Shown: piece after piece, positions 49,723-57,164 of the stretch | Numbering within the stretch: the stretch's first letter is position 1 | How the letters are laid out: each line of letters opens with the position of its first letter | Assembly (NCBI RefSeq): GCF_000383475.1 | Contig: NZ_KB911460.1 | Location: 310,001 to 374,000, forward strand | DNA length: 64,000 nt | Source of the DNA: Microbacterium sp. 11MF | GTDB taxonomy: Bacteria; Actinomycetota; Actinomycetes; Actinomycetales; Microbacteriaceae | Direction of reading: 5' to 3' | Notes under the pieces: model-generated | What the model saw: the letters and a program-made list of their open reading frames with translations, nothing else | The model's database searches: none | What the model was told of the DNA's origin: nothing | Program-made: the position numbers and the translations under genes

Positions 49723-50759
49723 TGATCTCTGCTCCTCCGCTCCTGCTCGTCCTCGGTCCCGAAGGGCACGGCGTCACCCGTTACGGCCGGGATGTCGCCG
49801 ACGCGGTCCTCGCCCGCGACGCCGGTGCGAGGGTGGTGCAGGTCGCAGACGTCGCGGCCGGCGATCGGGTGCTCGCCGAGGTGGATGCCGGTGCACCCGT
49901 CCACCTCCACGCGACGGATCGGCTCTTCGGCACCACGCCCGAGGACGCCGCCGAGGTCGTCGAGCGCTGGGCGCGGCTCAGCCGCCTATCGCTGACGCTG
50001 CACGACGTGCCGCAGCCCTCCGACGGCACCATGTTCGAGCGTCGCCGCACCGCATACGCCCGCATGATCGCCGCCGCGGAGCGGGTCGCCGTCAACAGTC
50101 GCCACGAGCAGCTGCTCATGGCGGAATTCCTTCCCGGCACTGCTCCGGCCCACGCCGTCGCCCTGGGTACGCGCACGGGTGTCGCGCGCGTTTCGTCGGT
50201 CGGCGCCGACCGCGACCTCCGCGTCCTCATCGCCGGCTTCGTCTACCCCGGCAAGGGGCACCGACCCGCGGTGGTCGCCGCCGCACGCGCCGCCGAGACG
50301 CTGAGGTCCCGCGGGGAGGACGTGGGCGAGGTCGCCGTCCGCGCGATCGGGGCCCCCTCGCGCGGCCACGAGGACGACGTCCTCCGGCTCCGCAATGAAG
50401 CGGCCCGCCTCGGCGTCGCATTCGAGGTGACCGGGTTCCTGGACGACGCCGCGTTCGGCCGCGAACTGGTCGCCCCCGGCATCCCCCTCGCCGCGCATGA
50501 ACACGTGTCGGCGTCCCGATCGATGCTCGACTGGGTCGAGGCCGGTCGCCGCCCGCTCGTCGTCGACTCCCGCTACGCCGCCGAGATGGACGAGCTGCGT
50601 GCCGGGACCATCGCGCGCTACACCGCCGATGCGCTCGCGCCGCGGCTCGCCGACGCGTGGCTCGATCCGGCCTCCACCCGACTGGCTGCGGGAACGTCGC
50701 TCGCCCCGACGCTCGACGACGTCGCGACGTCCTACCTCGCCTGGTGGGCGAGCGCGTGA
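49722..50759 (+). CDS. GT-B glycosyltransferase-like protein
   Basis: A 345-residue protein with LLLVLGPEGHGVTRYGRDVADAV at the N terminus, SLTLHDVPQPSDG in the first domain and RVLIAGFVYPGKGHRPAVVAAARAA opening the second, a pattern of GT4-like enzymes. The donor-site E-x7-E motif is not obvious: EHVSASRSMLDWVEAGRRPLVVDSRY takes its place. Either a divergent transferase or an inactive partner. The GTG start may be the transcription start. The stop overlaps the next gene (GTGA). Confidence 0.8.
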   Translation: MISAPPLLLVLGPEGHGVTRYGRDVADAVLARDAGARVVQVADVAAGDRVLAEVDAGAPVHLHATDRLFGTTPEDAAEVVERWARLSRLSLTLHDVPQPSDGTMFERRRTAYARMIAAAERVAVNSRHEQLLMAEFLPGTAPAHAVALGTRTGVARVSSVGADRDLRVLIAGFVYPGKGHRPAVVAAARAAETLRSRGEDVGEVAVRAIGAPSRGHEDDVLRLRNEAARLGVAFEVTGFLDDAAFGRELVAPGIPLAAHEHVSASRSMLDWVEAGRRPLVVDSRYAAEMDELRAGTIARYTADALAPRLADAWLDPASTRLAAGTSLAPTLDDVATSYLAWWASA

Positions 50760-52012
50760 CGCCGCGGGGGATCGCCCTCCCCGGCAACCGCTGGGACCTT
50801 CTGGACGGACGTCGACCGGATGCCGCGCCCACCGTCTCGGTCGTCGTGGCGCACTACGAGCAGCCCGAGCAGCTCGCACGCTGCCTCGCCGCTCTCGGCG
50901 GCCAGGACCACCCCCGCGACCGTCTCGAGGTGATCGTCGCCGACGACGGCTCCACCGAGCCGCCCCGGGTGCCCGAGGGCGTCCGGCTGGTGCGCCAGGC
51001 CGACGAGGGCTTCCGCCTTGCGGCCGCCCGGAACCTGGGGGCATCCCACGCGACCGGTGACGTCCTCGTCTTCCTCGACGCCGACACGGTCCCCGAACCC
51101 GGTTTCATCCGGGAGCTGACACGGATGCCGGGGCTCGCCCCAGACGTGGTCGTCGTCGGCAGGCGGCGCCACGCCGATCTCACCGGTGCCGCCGTCGTCG
51201 CCGACATCCGTCCCGTCGTCGCTGGGCGCGAGCTGCCCGAACCGGCGTGGCTGACCGACGCCTATCGGCGTTCGCGCAACCTGCTCGAGGCGGACGACCG
51301 CAGCTATCGGCACACGATCGGCGCCGTCCTCGCGTGCAGCCGCATCATCTTCGACGCGACCGGCGGCTTCGACGAATCCTTCCGCTCCTACGGCGGTGAG
51401 GACTGGGAGTGGACCTACCGGGCCTGGCTGAAGGGTGCGCTCCTGGCCCATGTCCCGCAGGCGGTCGCCTGGCACGACGGCCCGGATGCCGGGGCCCGAG
51501 ACGAGCACGACCGCGCCCGCCGTAACGCCGAGGCCGTCCTCCTCGCCGATCTCATCCCCGTGCCCGGGTCGCGGCCGCACGGTCGGCCGACCGACCGCGT
51601 CGACGTCGCAGTGACGGCACCGCCCGGAGCGTCCGAGGGCGCCGCGTTCGTGAGCGTCGACTCGGTCCTCGCGGCCGTCCCGGGGTCGGAGTGGGTGGAC
51701 GCCGCCGCCCTCGCCGAGGCCCGAGGGCGCCTGGACCGCGTGCGTGTGCACGTCGAGATCGTCCGGCCCGTGCGCGTCGATCGGATTCTCGGCGACCTCG
51801 TCGACAGCATCGCCCGAGACGGGCTGGGCGTCGTCACCGTTCGCGCCGACGACGGCACTGTGCTCCTCCGCATCCGATCGTCGCGTGCCGCCGCCCGGGA
51901 GGAGAGGTGGGGCCGGGATGACCTGTTCCCCCGCGCGTCGGAGCGCGTCGACGGGGTCCGGCTCCTGGTCGGCGAGCCCGACGTCGCCGCCTACCTCGGC
52001 GGGTGGGGCTGA
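50756..52012 (+). CDS. GT2 glycosyltransferase with C-terminal extension
   Basis: A 418-residue protein. The GT-A domain (residues 25-265) shows VSVVVAHYEQPEQLARCLAAL, DDGSTEPP, RNLGASHATGDVLVFLDADT (DxD) and ATGGFDESFRSYGGEDWEWTYRAW with the ED base, then HDGPDA. About 150 C-terminal residues (VDVAVTAPPG to GGWG) form an extra mixed alpha/beta region of unknown role, absent from the related GT2 encoded near 46 kb. Coupled to the preceding gene. Confidence 0.9.
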   Translation: MTPRGIALPGNRWDLLDGRRPDAAPTVSVVVAHYEQPEQLARCLAALGGQDHPRDRLEVIVADDGSTEPPRVPEGVRLVRQADEGFRLAAARNLGASHATGDVLVFLDADTVPEPGFIRELTRMPGLAPDVVVVGRRRHADLTGAAVVADIRPVVAGRELPEPAWLTDAYRRSRNLLEADDRSYRHTIGAVLACSRIIFDATGGFDESFRSYGGEDWEWTYRAWLKGALLAHVPQAVAWHDGPDAGARDEHDRARRNAEAVLLADLIPVPGSRPHGRPTDRVDVAVTAPPGASEGAAFVSVDSVLAAVPGSEWVDAAALAEARGRLDRVRVHVEIVRPVRVDRILGDLVDSIARDGLGVVTVRADDGTVLLRIRSSRAAAREERWGRDDLFPRASERVDGVRLLVGEPDVAAYLGGWG

Positions 52013-52536
52013 GTCGCCGAGGTCCTTCCGCGTCGCGTGTCGACGGGGTCTTCGGCATCCGTGTGACGGATCGTGTTGTGCCCACGGCCCGGGTCTGGTT
52101 TCATATCGACGGGGACACCGGTCGTGCCCGCCTGGGGAGGCGTGCACACCGGCGACGAATGGGATCGTCGCCGGCGCCGGTCTAACGCACACATCTCTCG
52201 CTCGGGGTGTGCGCGACTGGGGAAGAGCATGGGGACAGTGGGGACAGTCGTCGCATCGGCGACGAGCCGTGCGCGCATCGATGCGCCGATCGGCCGCGCT
52301 ATCGCGCGCGCCCTCGTTCCCATCCGATGGGCGGACGGCTCCGAAAAGCAGCTGTCGGCGGCCGGACCTGATGCGACGCGCGCGCCGGCGCACGACTCCG
52401 CAGTGAGTGCCCGACGGCGCGCTGCGACACGACATCGAGATGGCACCGGCGACGGCGCCGTCCGGGCGGCGGCGTGACGCGCCGCGGGACGCTCTTGGGG
52501 AGCGTGTACGACATGGGGAAATGTGGGGGGACACAC
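52013..52536 (+). promoter_or_regulatory. 524-bp gene-free region with repeated GGGGACA boxes
   Basis: No credible protein is seen. A 134-codon open frame here has low-complexity, atypical composition. GGGGACAGT occurs twice in direct tandem at 52231 and 52240, preceded by GGGGAAG at 52219. GGGGACA also occurs at 52111, and GGGGGGACACAC ends 3 bp before the GTG start at 52537. The spacing suggests a complex operator and long 5' region for the sugar-modifying genes downstream. Confidence 0.5.
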
Positions 52537-53601
52537 GTGAGCAGAAGACTGAACATCGCCGTCATCGGCGCGGGGTACTGGGGGCCGCAGCTGGCGCGCA
52601 ATCTGCGCGCGAGCCGGGAGTGGAACCTTGCGGCCATCTGCGACGTCGACATCGACCGCGCCCGCCGGGTGGCTGATGCGGTGGGAGGGGCGCCGGTCAC
52701 GGCGGAGATCGAGTCGGTGCTCGCCGACCCGCTCATCGACGCGATCGCCATCGCGACGCCGGCCGCCGCGCACCATGCCATCGCCATGGCGGCTCTCGAC
52801 GCCGGCAAGCACGTCATGGTCGAGAAGCCCCTGGCCGACACGCAGAAACGGGGCACCGAGATGGTGCGCCGGGCATCCGAGCGAGGTCTCGTCCTCATGG
52901 TCGACCACACGCAGTGCTACACGCCGGCGGTGATGAAGATGCGTGAGCTGATCGCCGGAGGTGAGCTCGGCGACATCCTGTTCGTCGACAGCGTCCGCAT
53001 CAACTTCGGCCTCACGCAGCCCGACGTCGACGTGTTCTGGGACCTCGCGCCTCACGAACTGTCGATCATGGACTTCATCCTGCCGGACGGCCTGCAGGCG
53101 ACATCGGTGGCGGCGCACGGCTCCGACCCGATGAACACCGGCAAATCGTGCATCGGCCATCTCACGATGCCGCTCGACGGGGGAGCGATGGCGCACGTCC
53201 ACGTCAACTGGCTGAGCCCCACCCGCACGCGTCGCATGGTGATCGGCGGAACGCGCCACACCCTCGTGTGGGACGACCTCGACCCGCAGCAGCGCCTCAG
53301 CGTCTACGACCCGGGTGTCGATGTCTCGTCGATCTCTCGAGCCACCGCGCAGGATCGTCGCGCCGCGACCAGCTTCCGCATCGGAGGCATCCGCGCACAG
53401 GCCGTCGAGGAGCGCGAGGCCCTCGGGACGGTGGTCTCGGAGTTCGCCGCCGCCATCCGCGAGAAGCGAACGCCGCGCACGAGCGGCGCGGCGGGGCTGC
53501 GGGTGCTGTCGATCCTCGACGCGGCCGCCGGCAGCCTCGCAGCGTACGGCGTCCCGCAGCCTCTGCGGCATGCGCGCCGCTCGGCCGGAGTCGCCGCGTG
53601 A
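52537..53601 (+). CDS. Gfo/Idh/MocA family sugar oxidoreductase
   Basis: A 354-residue NAD-dependent dehydrogenase with Rossmann motif VIGAGYWGPQLARNL at residues 9-23, DVDIDRAR, the conserved EKPLAD near 95 with catalytic Lys, and the substrate-side HELSIMDF near 179. Close in pattern to UDP-N-acetyl-hexosaminuronate 3-dehydrogenases (WlbA type), which make a 3-keto sugar for an aminotransferase; such a homologue lies directly downstream. GTG start with GGGGGGA upstream. Likely part of nucleotide-sugar biosynthesis for the surface glycan. Confidence 0.9.
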   Translation: MSRRLNIAVIGAGYWGPQLARNLRASREWNLAAICDVDIDRARRVADAVGGAPVTAEIESVLADPLIDAIAIATPAAAHHAIAMAALDAGKHVMVEKPLADTQKRGTEMVRRASERGLVLMVDHTQCYTPAVMKMRELIAGGELGDILFVDSVRINFGLTQPDVDVFWDLAPHELSIMDFILPDGLQATSVAAHGSDPMNTGKSCIGHLTMPLDGGAMAHVHVNWLSPTRTRRMVIGGTRHTLVWDDLDPQQRLSVYDPGVDVSSISRATAQDRRAATSFRIGGIRAQAVEEREALGTVVSEFAAAIREKRTPRTSGAAGLRVLSILDAAAGSLAAYGVPQPLRHARRSAGVAA

Positions 53602-53664
53602 CGACCTCCCCGGCGCCCGGCATCCCTCTCGCCGACCGGGCTCGGGGAATGAGTCCGGTGCGGG

Positions 53665-54843
53665 ATGCGGCCGACCGTGGCTGAGTCCCAGATCGAGGTC
53701 CTGGTCCCCTGCCTCGGCCCGCAAGAGGCCGAGGCGGTGGCCCGCGTCGTCGCCGCAGGGTGGATCGCGGAGGGACGGGTGGTCGCCCGGTTCGAGGAGG
53801 AGTTCGCCCGCGTCATGCGGGCGCCCTACGCTGCGGCCGTCTCGAGCGGGAGCGCCGCGCTGCAGCTGGCGCTGGTCGTGGCCGGCGTGCGGCCCGGCGA
53901 TGACGTGGTCGTCCCGTCGCTGGCGTTCATCGCCACGGTGAACGCCGTCCGGCACGTCGGAGCGACCCCCGTGTTCGCCGATGTCAACCCGTACACCGGC
54001 ACTGTCACGGGGGCCACGGTCGACCGCGCGCTCACCCCGACGACGACGGCGGTGGTCGTCGTCGACCATGCGGGCGTACCCGTCGACCTGGACGACATCC
54101 GCTCCGTGACGGATCCCTTCGGAATCGTCGTGATCGAGGACGCCGCGTGCGCGGCGGGCTCGACGTACCGCGCGCAGCCGGTCGGCGCGACGGCAGAGCT
54201 CACGGCGTGGTCGTTCAGCGACCGATCCATCCTCACCACCGGCGAGGGCGGCATGCTCACGACCACGCACGCCCGGTGGGCCGCGCGGGCGAAGCGCCTC
54301 CGCGAACACGCCGCCGACGCGGCGTCCGGGGGCGACGGTCTGCTGCTGCCGCGGGCCGAGGAGTATGCGGAGGTGGGCTGGGACTGTCGGATGACCGATC
54401 TGCAGGCCGCCGTGGGCCTCGTACAGCTCGCCAGGCTGCCCGAGATCCTCCGCCGGCGGCGCGAGATCGCCGACCGTTACCGGCGGGAGCTCGCGGGCGT
54501 CGCCGGACTTCGCCTCGTCGCCGATCCTGCGTGGGGCGAAGGCAACGCGCATGACCTCTGGGTCGAGGTCGGAGGAGAGTACCCGCTCGACCGCGACCGG
54601 GTGATCGAGGCGCTCCGTGAGGCGGGGGTGTCCGCTCGACGCGGCACCCGGGCCGCGCACCGTCAGGCGCCGTACCGATCGCTGACTCCTCCGGAGGGCC
54701 TGCCCGGAACGGCTCGGCTGACCGACGGCACGCTCGTCCTCCCCGTCCATCACGCGCTCACGGATGCCGAGCAGGGCCGCATCATCGCGACCCTGGTCCA
54801 GGCTCAGCGTGCGGTCGTGACGGCGGCGGAGATCGGTCGCTGA
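53665..54843 (+). CDS. DegT/DnrJ/EryC1 aminotransferase homologue lacking the PLP lysine
   Basis: A 392-residue fold-type I protein. The cofactor-phosphate segment SSGSAALQLALV near 63 and the aspartate of VIEDAACAAGS near 157 are intact. The usual block S-F-x-x-x-K-x-x-T-T-G-E-G-G reads WSFSDRSILTTGEGG: the lysine position is Ser (codon TCC). Without Lys no internal aldimine can form, so it is either not an aminotransferase or works differently, as the ColD dehydratase does with His at this site. ATG 53665; GTG 53677 also possible. Follows the Gfo/Idh/MocA gene by 63 bp. Confidence 0.85.
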   Translation: MRPTVAESQIEVLVPCLGPQEAEAVARVVAAGWIAEGRVVARFEEEFARVMRAPYAAAVSSGSAALQLALVVAGVRPGDDVVVPSLAFIATVNAVRHVGATPVFADVNPYTGTVTGATVDRALTPTTTAVVVVDHAGVPVDLDDIRSVTDPFGIVVIEDAACAAGSTYRAQPVGATAELTAWSFSDRSILTTGEGGMLTTTHARWAARAKRLREHAADAASGGDGLLLPRAEEYAEVGWDCRMTDLQAAVGLVQLARLPEILRRRREIADRYRRELAGVAGLRLVADPAWGEGNAHDLWVEVGGEYPLDRDRVIEALREAGVSARRGTRAAHRQAPYRSLTPPEGLPGTARLTDGTLVLPVHHALTDAEQGRIIATLVQAQRAVVTAAEIGR

Positions 54844-54999
54844 CCGGCGGCATCCTCCGCTGAGGAGTCGAGCCCCGGCGTCGCGTGATCGCGACCGGGG
54901 TGCCGGCTCACGCCCGAGTCGGACGTATCGTCATCGATCCATCAGGCGGGCACGGACGGACGGGGGGAGGTCCGGCCGTGCCCGCGTGCGGGTGACGGT

Positions 55000-55749
55000 T
55001 CATGCATCGTGGTGAGCCGAGGATCGGCGGTCGGCCAGAGAGGCCTGCGGTCCCTCGATGAGGTCCCGCGTCGCTGATCGCTTCGGCTCGAGCATGAGCC
55101 GCCACATCTTTTCGAGTCCGGCTCGCCCGACCCACCGGGGGGCGTGCGCGGCTCGACCTGTCAGAAAATCCATCACGGTGTCGGCAGCCAGGAGCACACG
55201 CGCACCCGTGGCCTGCCCGTAGGTGTCGATCCACTCTTCCTGGGTGGCCCTGTCGACGCAGACGATCACGAGATCCGTGTCGGTGTACCGGAGCTGTTCC
55301 GCGATCTCCGCGGACGCGTCCGGTGACGAGACCTGTTCCCGCGTCGGCGTCCAGTGGCCGATGAGTGCGACGCCGGGCCATTCGGCCATCACTCGTCGGT
55401 GGAGCGTCTCGCGCTCGTCCGCCGACCCGCCCACCACTGCGACGCGCCACCGCTCGGCGCTCGCCCGGTTCAGGACGTCACCGATCAGATCACCGCCGGC
55501 CAGCCGCGGCCACTCCGCGCCGGTCACGCGCTTGGCCCGCGCGGCGACGCGTCCGTCCTCGATCAGGGTCAGATGTCGGATGCCGCCGGCGTCCGGCGCC
55601 TCGTGGTGCGGGTGGCCGAGCGTCGCCGGGACGACCGCGAGCGGCGAGAGCCGACGGTCATGGATGGTGTCGGCGATCACGTCGCACGCGCCCTGCGCAT
55701 CGGTGAGGTGGACGTCGGTGCCCGCGATGCGGACAGTCGGTGGCCCCAT
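55000..55749 (-). CDS. WecG/TagA/CpsF family glycosyltransferase
   Basis: A GT26-type protein of about 249 residues. PTVRIAGTDVHLTDAQGACDVIADTI at the N terminus, RVAVVGGSADERETLHRRV, ALIGHWTPTREQ, TDLVIVCVDRATQEEWIDTYG and WVGRAGLEKMWRLMLEPKR at the C terminus follow the family order, transferring ManNAc, ManNAcA or similar to a lipid carrier. ATLGHPHHEAP differs from the usual T-x-N-x-E/D motif. The start is uncertain: ATG 55749 begins the domain; ATG 55839 and ATG 55968 would add an Arg-rich leader. Opposite strand to the sugar genes upstream. Confidence 0.82.
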   Translation of the reverse strand: MGPPTVRIAGTDVHLTDAQGACDVIADTIHDRRLSPLAVVPATLGHPHHEAPDAGGIRHLTLIEDGRVAARAKRVTGAEWPRLAGGDLIGDVLNRASAERWRVAVVGGSADERETLHRRVMAEWPGVALIGHWTPTREQVSSPDASAEIAEQLRYTDTDLVIVCVDRATQEEWIDTYGQATGARVLLAADTVMDFLTGRAAHAPRWVGRAGLEKMWRLMLEPKRSATRDLIEGPQASLADRRSSAHHDA

Positions 55750-55936
55750 CGGCGAGGGCCGCGGAACGACCTGCGGGGCGGCGAGCGGGCCGCGCAGGCG
55801 AAGGGTGCGTATCGGCGACGTCACCGCGCGCACGGCCATCAGGCGGCCCGCCGCGTGCGCCGCGCCGACACGCGTGTCGCGCAGTGCTGTCCTGCGTCGA
55901 GTGCGCGACGCAGTCGGCGCGCCCCCGTATTCCGTT

Positions 55937-56019
55937 CTGTCCCCATGAACGTTCCGTCCCCCCAACATCGACCAGGTCCCAGACCTGTGCCCCCAATGCG
56001 GATCCGATCCGCTGTCCCC
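55937..56019 (-). promoter_or_regulatory. CTGTCCCC boxes upstream of the WecG-type gene
   Basis: GGGGACAG on the minus strand (CTGTCCCC here) occurs at 55937-55944 and 56012-56019, with related CCGTCCCCCC at about 55955. They match the GGGGACAGT tandem at 52231 and lie upstream of the glycosyltransferase gene, which supports a shared regulator of the glycan locus. Confidence 0.45.
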
Positions 56020-56140
56020 GTTATTGACGCCGGTCCCCGTCGGCGTCTGCGCGGTGAGCCGAACCCCTCGGTCACCGCGCTCTCTCCCCCTGGTCGCTCA
56101 GCGACCGACCACGCGTCGCCCCTCACGATGCGTGGGATGA

Positions 56141-56189
56141 GGGCTCTTCGTACGTGTCCGTTGCGCGAACGAAGGCGTACGAAGAGCCC
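56141..56189. repeat. 49-nt hairpin with perfect 14-bp stem
   Basis: GGGCTCTTCGTACG at 56141-56154 pairs perfectly with CGTACGAAGAGCCC at 56176-56189. Inside, CGTT and AACG form a second short stem around GCGCG. It lies in the divergent region and could terminate a leader RNA or be a dispersed element; no T-tract. Confidence 0.6.
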
Positions 56190-56319
56190 AGGCAGACATG
56201 GTTACGGCCCCCAAGCTCGCCCCCACTTCCTCTGCTGCCGCCTTGTGCCGTGTCAACTCCCCAAAGCCTCTACGGCGGCGATATCGGAACGCTACAGCCG
56301 AGTCGCCCGTCCACCAATA

Positions 56320-56379
56320 GGGGGACAAACCTAATCTGTTGTCCCCCAAACGGGGGACAACTAGGGGATCTGATTAGGG
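56320..56379. promoter_or_regulatory. nested GGGGGACAA palindrome, strong operator candidate
   Basis: GGGGGACAA occurs at 56320 and 56352, and its complement TTGTCCCCC at 56339. The latter two form perfect 9-bp arms around AAAC. CCTAATC (56330-56336) and GATTAGG form an outer inverted pair. Placed 115-170 bp before the LAxTG protein start. The regulator could be the LuxR-type protein encoded 3 kb away, by inference. Confidence 0.6.
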
Positions 56380-56492
56380 GTTCGTGGAGGCAAACACGGG
56401 AGGTCTGTCGACCGGATCGGAGATAACGTGACGGCTGTACATCGAGCGCGCCCACCTGAGGCGCGGGCTCGAATGCCTTTGGGGAGGCTGTT

Positions 56493-57164
56493 ATGTGGGG
56501 GAACATCTGGCGTGCCACGATCGTGGTCGCCGTCATCGCAGGGGCCGGCTCGACGCCGGCGTTCGCCGCGGACGGATCGTACGTCCCGAGCAGTCCGCCG
56601 GACGGCGGGCTCGACGGATCGGTCGTGCAGGCGCTGTGCGTCGACGAGGCGCCCACGATCGACTACTCGATCGTGCGCGTCACGGCGACGGCGAGTGCGC
56701 GCAGCCTCTCGACCGCTGCGACCTCGACGCCGACCGCCGAACTCGTGATCCGGGGGGACGGGCAGGAGATCGCCGTCCCGCTGCCGGTGGATGCCGCGGG
56801 TGAAGGCTCCGGCAGCATCCTGTGGCCCGGCGTCGAGGTCTCTGGCGACGGCACCGTCGAGGCTCTACCCGGCTGGGTGCGTTCCGGCGACCAGTGGGAG
56901 CCCCGCAACGATGCCGCCGCGTGGACCACGGGCGACGTGACGGCTCAGCTGCGGGTCGGGGGCGAGCGTATCGATGTTCCGCTCGCCTACCCGGCCTACT
57001 CCGACGACTGTGCGACGCCGGTCGGCGTCGCGTCAGGAAGCGTCTCCCGCGGGCTGGCGCAGACGGGCGGACAGTGGCCCGTCGCCGCGGCCGTGGGCGG
57101 AGCCGCTGCCGTGGTCGCCGGTGTCCTCCTCGTCGCGCGTCGTCGCCGCCGGGTCGAGTCGTGA
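56493..57164 (+). CDS. sortase-anchored surface protein with LAxTG motif
   Basis: A 223-residue secreted protein. The signal peptide (residues 1-26, ending TPAFAA) is followed by a beta-rich external region with two cysteines (ALCVDEAP and DDCATPVG), then the sorting signal LAQTGG near residue 189, a hydrophobic helix and an RRRRR tail. LAxTG is recognised by class E sortases of high-GC actinobacteria. No sortase gene is in the window, so a housekeeping one elsewhere must act. GGGGAGG precedes the ATG. The stop overlaps the DUF4012 start. Confidence 0.85.
   Translation: MWGNIWRATIVVAVIAGAGSTPAFAADGSYVPSSPPDGGLDGSVVQALCVDEAPTIDYSIVRVTATASARSLSTAATSTPTAELVIRGDGQEIAVPLPVDAAGEGSGSILWPGVEVSGDGTVEALPGWVRSGDQWEPRNDAAAWTTGDVTAQLRVGGERIDVPLAYPAYSDDCATPVGVASGSVSRGLAQTGGQWPVAAAVGGAAAVVAGVLLVARRRRRVES

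Larger units (their letters stand above)
56020..56492. promoter_or_regulatory. divergent regulatory region between WecG-type and LAxTG genes
   Basis: About 470 bp without a credible gene. It contains a 49-nt hairpin at 56141-56189 and a nested GGGGGACAA palindrome at 56320-56379, both described separately. The part from 56310 on is notably AT-richer than the surroundings, consistent with promoter function for the LAxTG/DUF4012 pair. Confidence 0.5.

Noticed and set aside
52073..52477. A 134-codon plus-strand frame in the gap before the Gfo/Idh gene
   Set aside because: Composition is low-complexity and unlike neighbouring proteins. The stretch is better explained by GGGGACA repeats and promoter sequence.
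53598..53684. A 28-codon GTG frame between the dehydrogenase and aminotransferase-like genes
   Set aside because: It overlaps both neighbours' ends in the usual GTGA way but has no conserved features. Too short and unremarkable to call without expression data.
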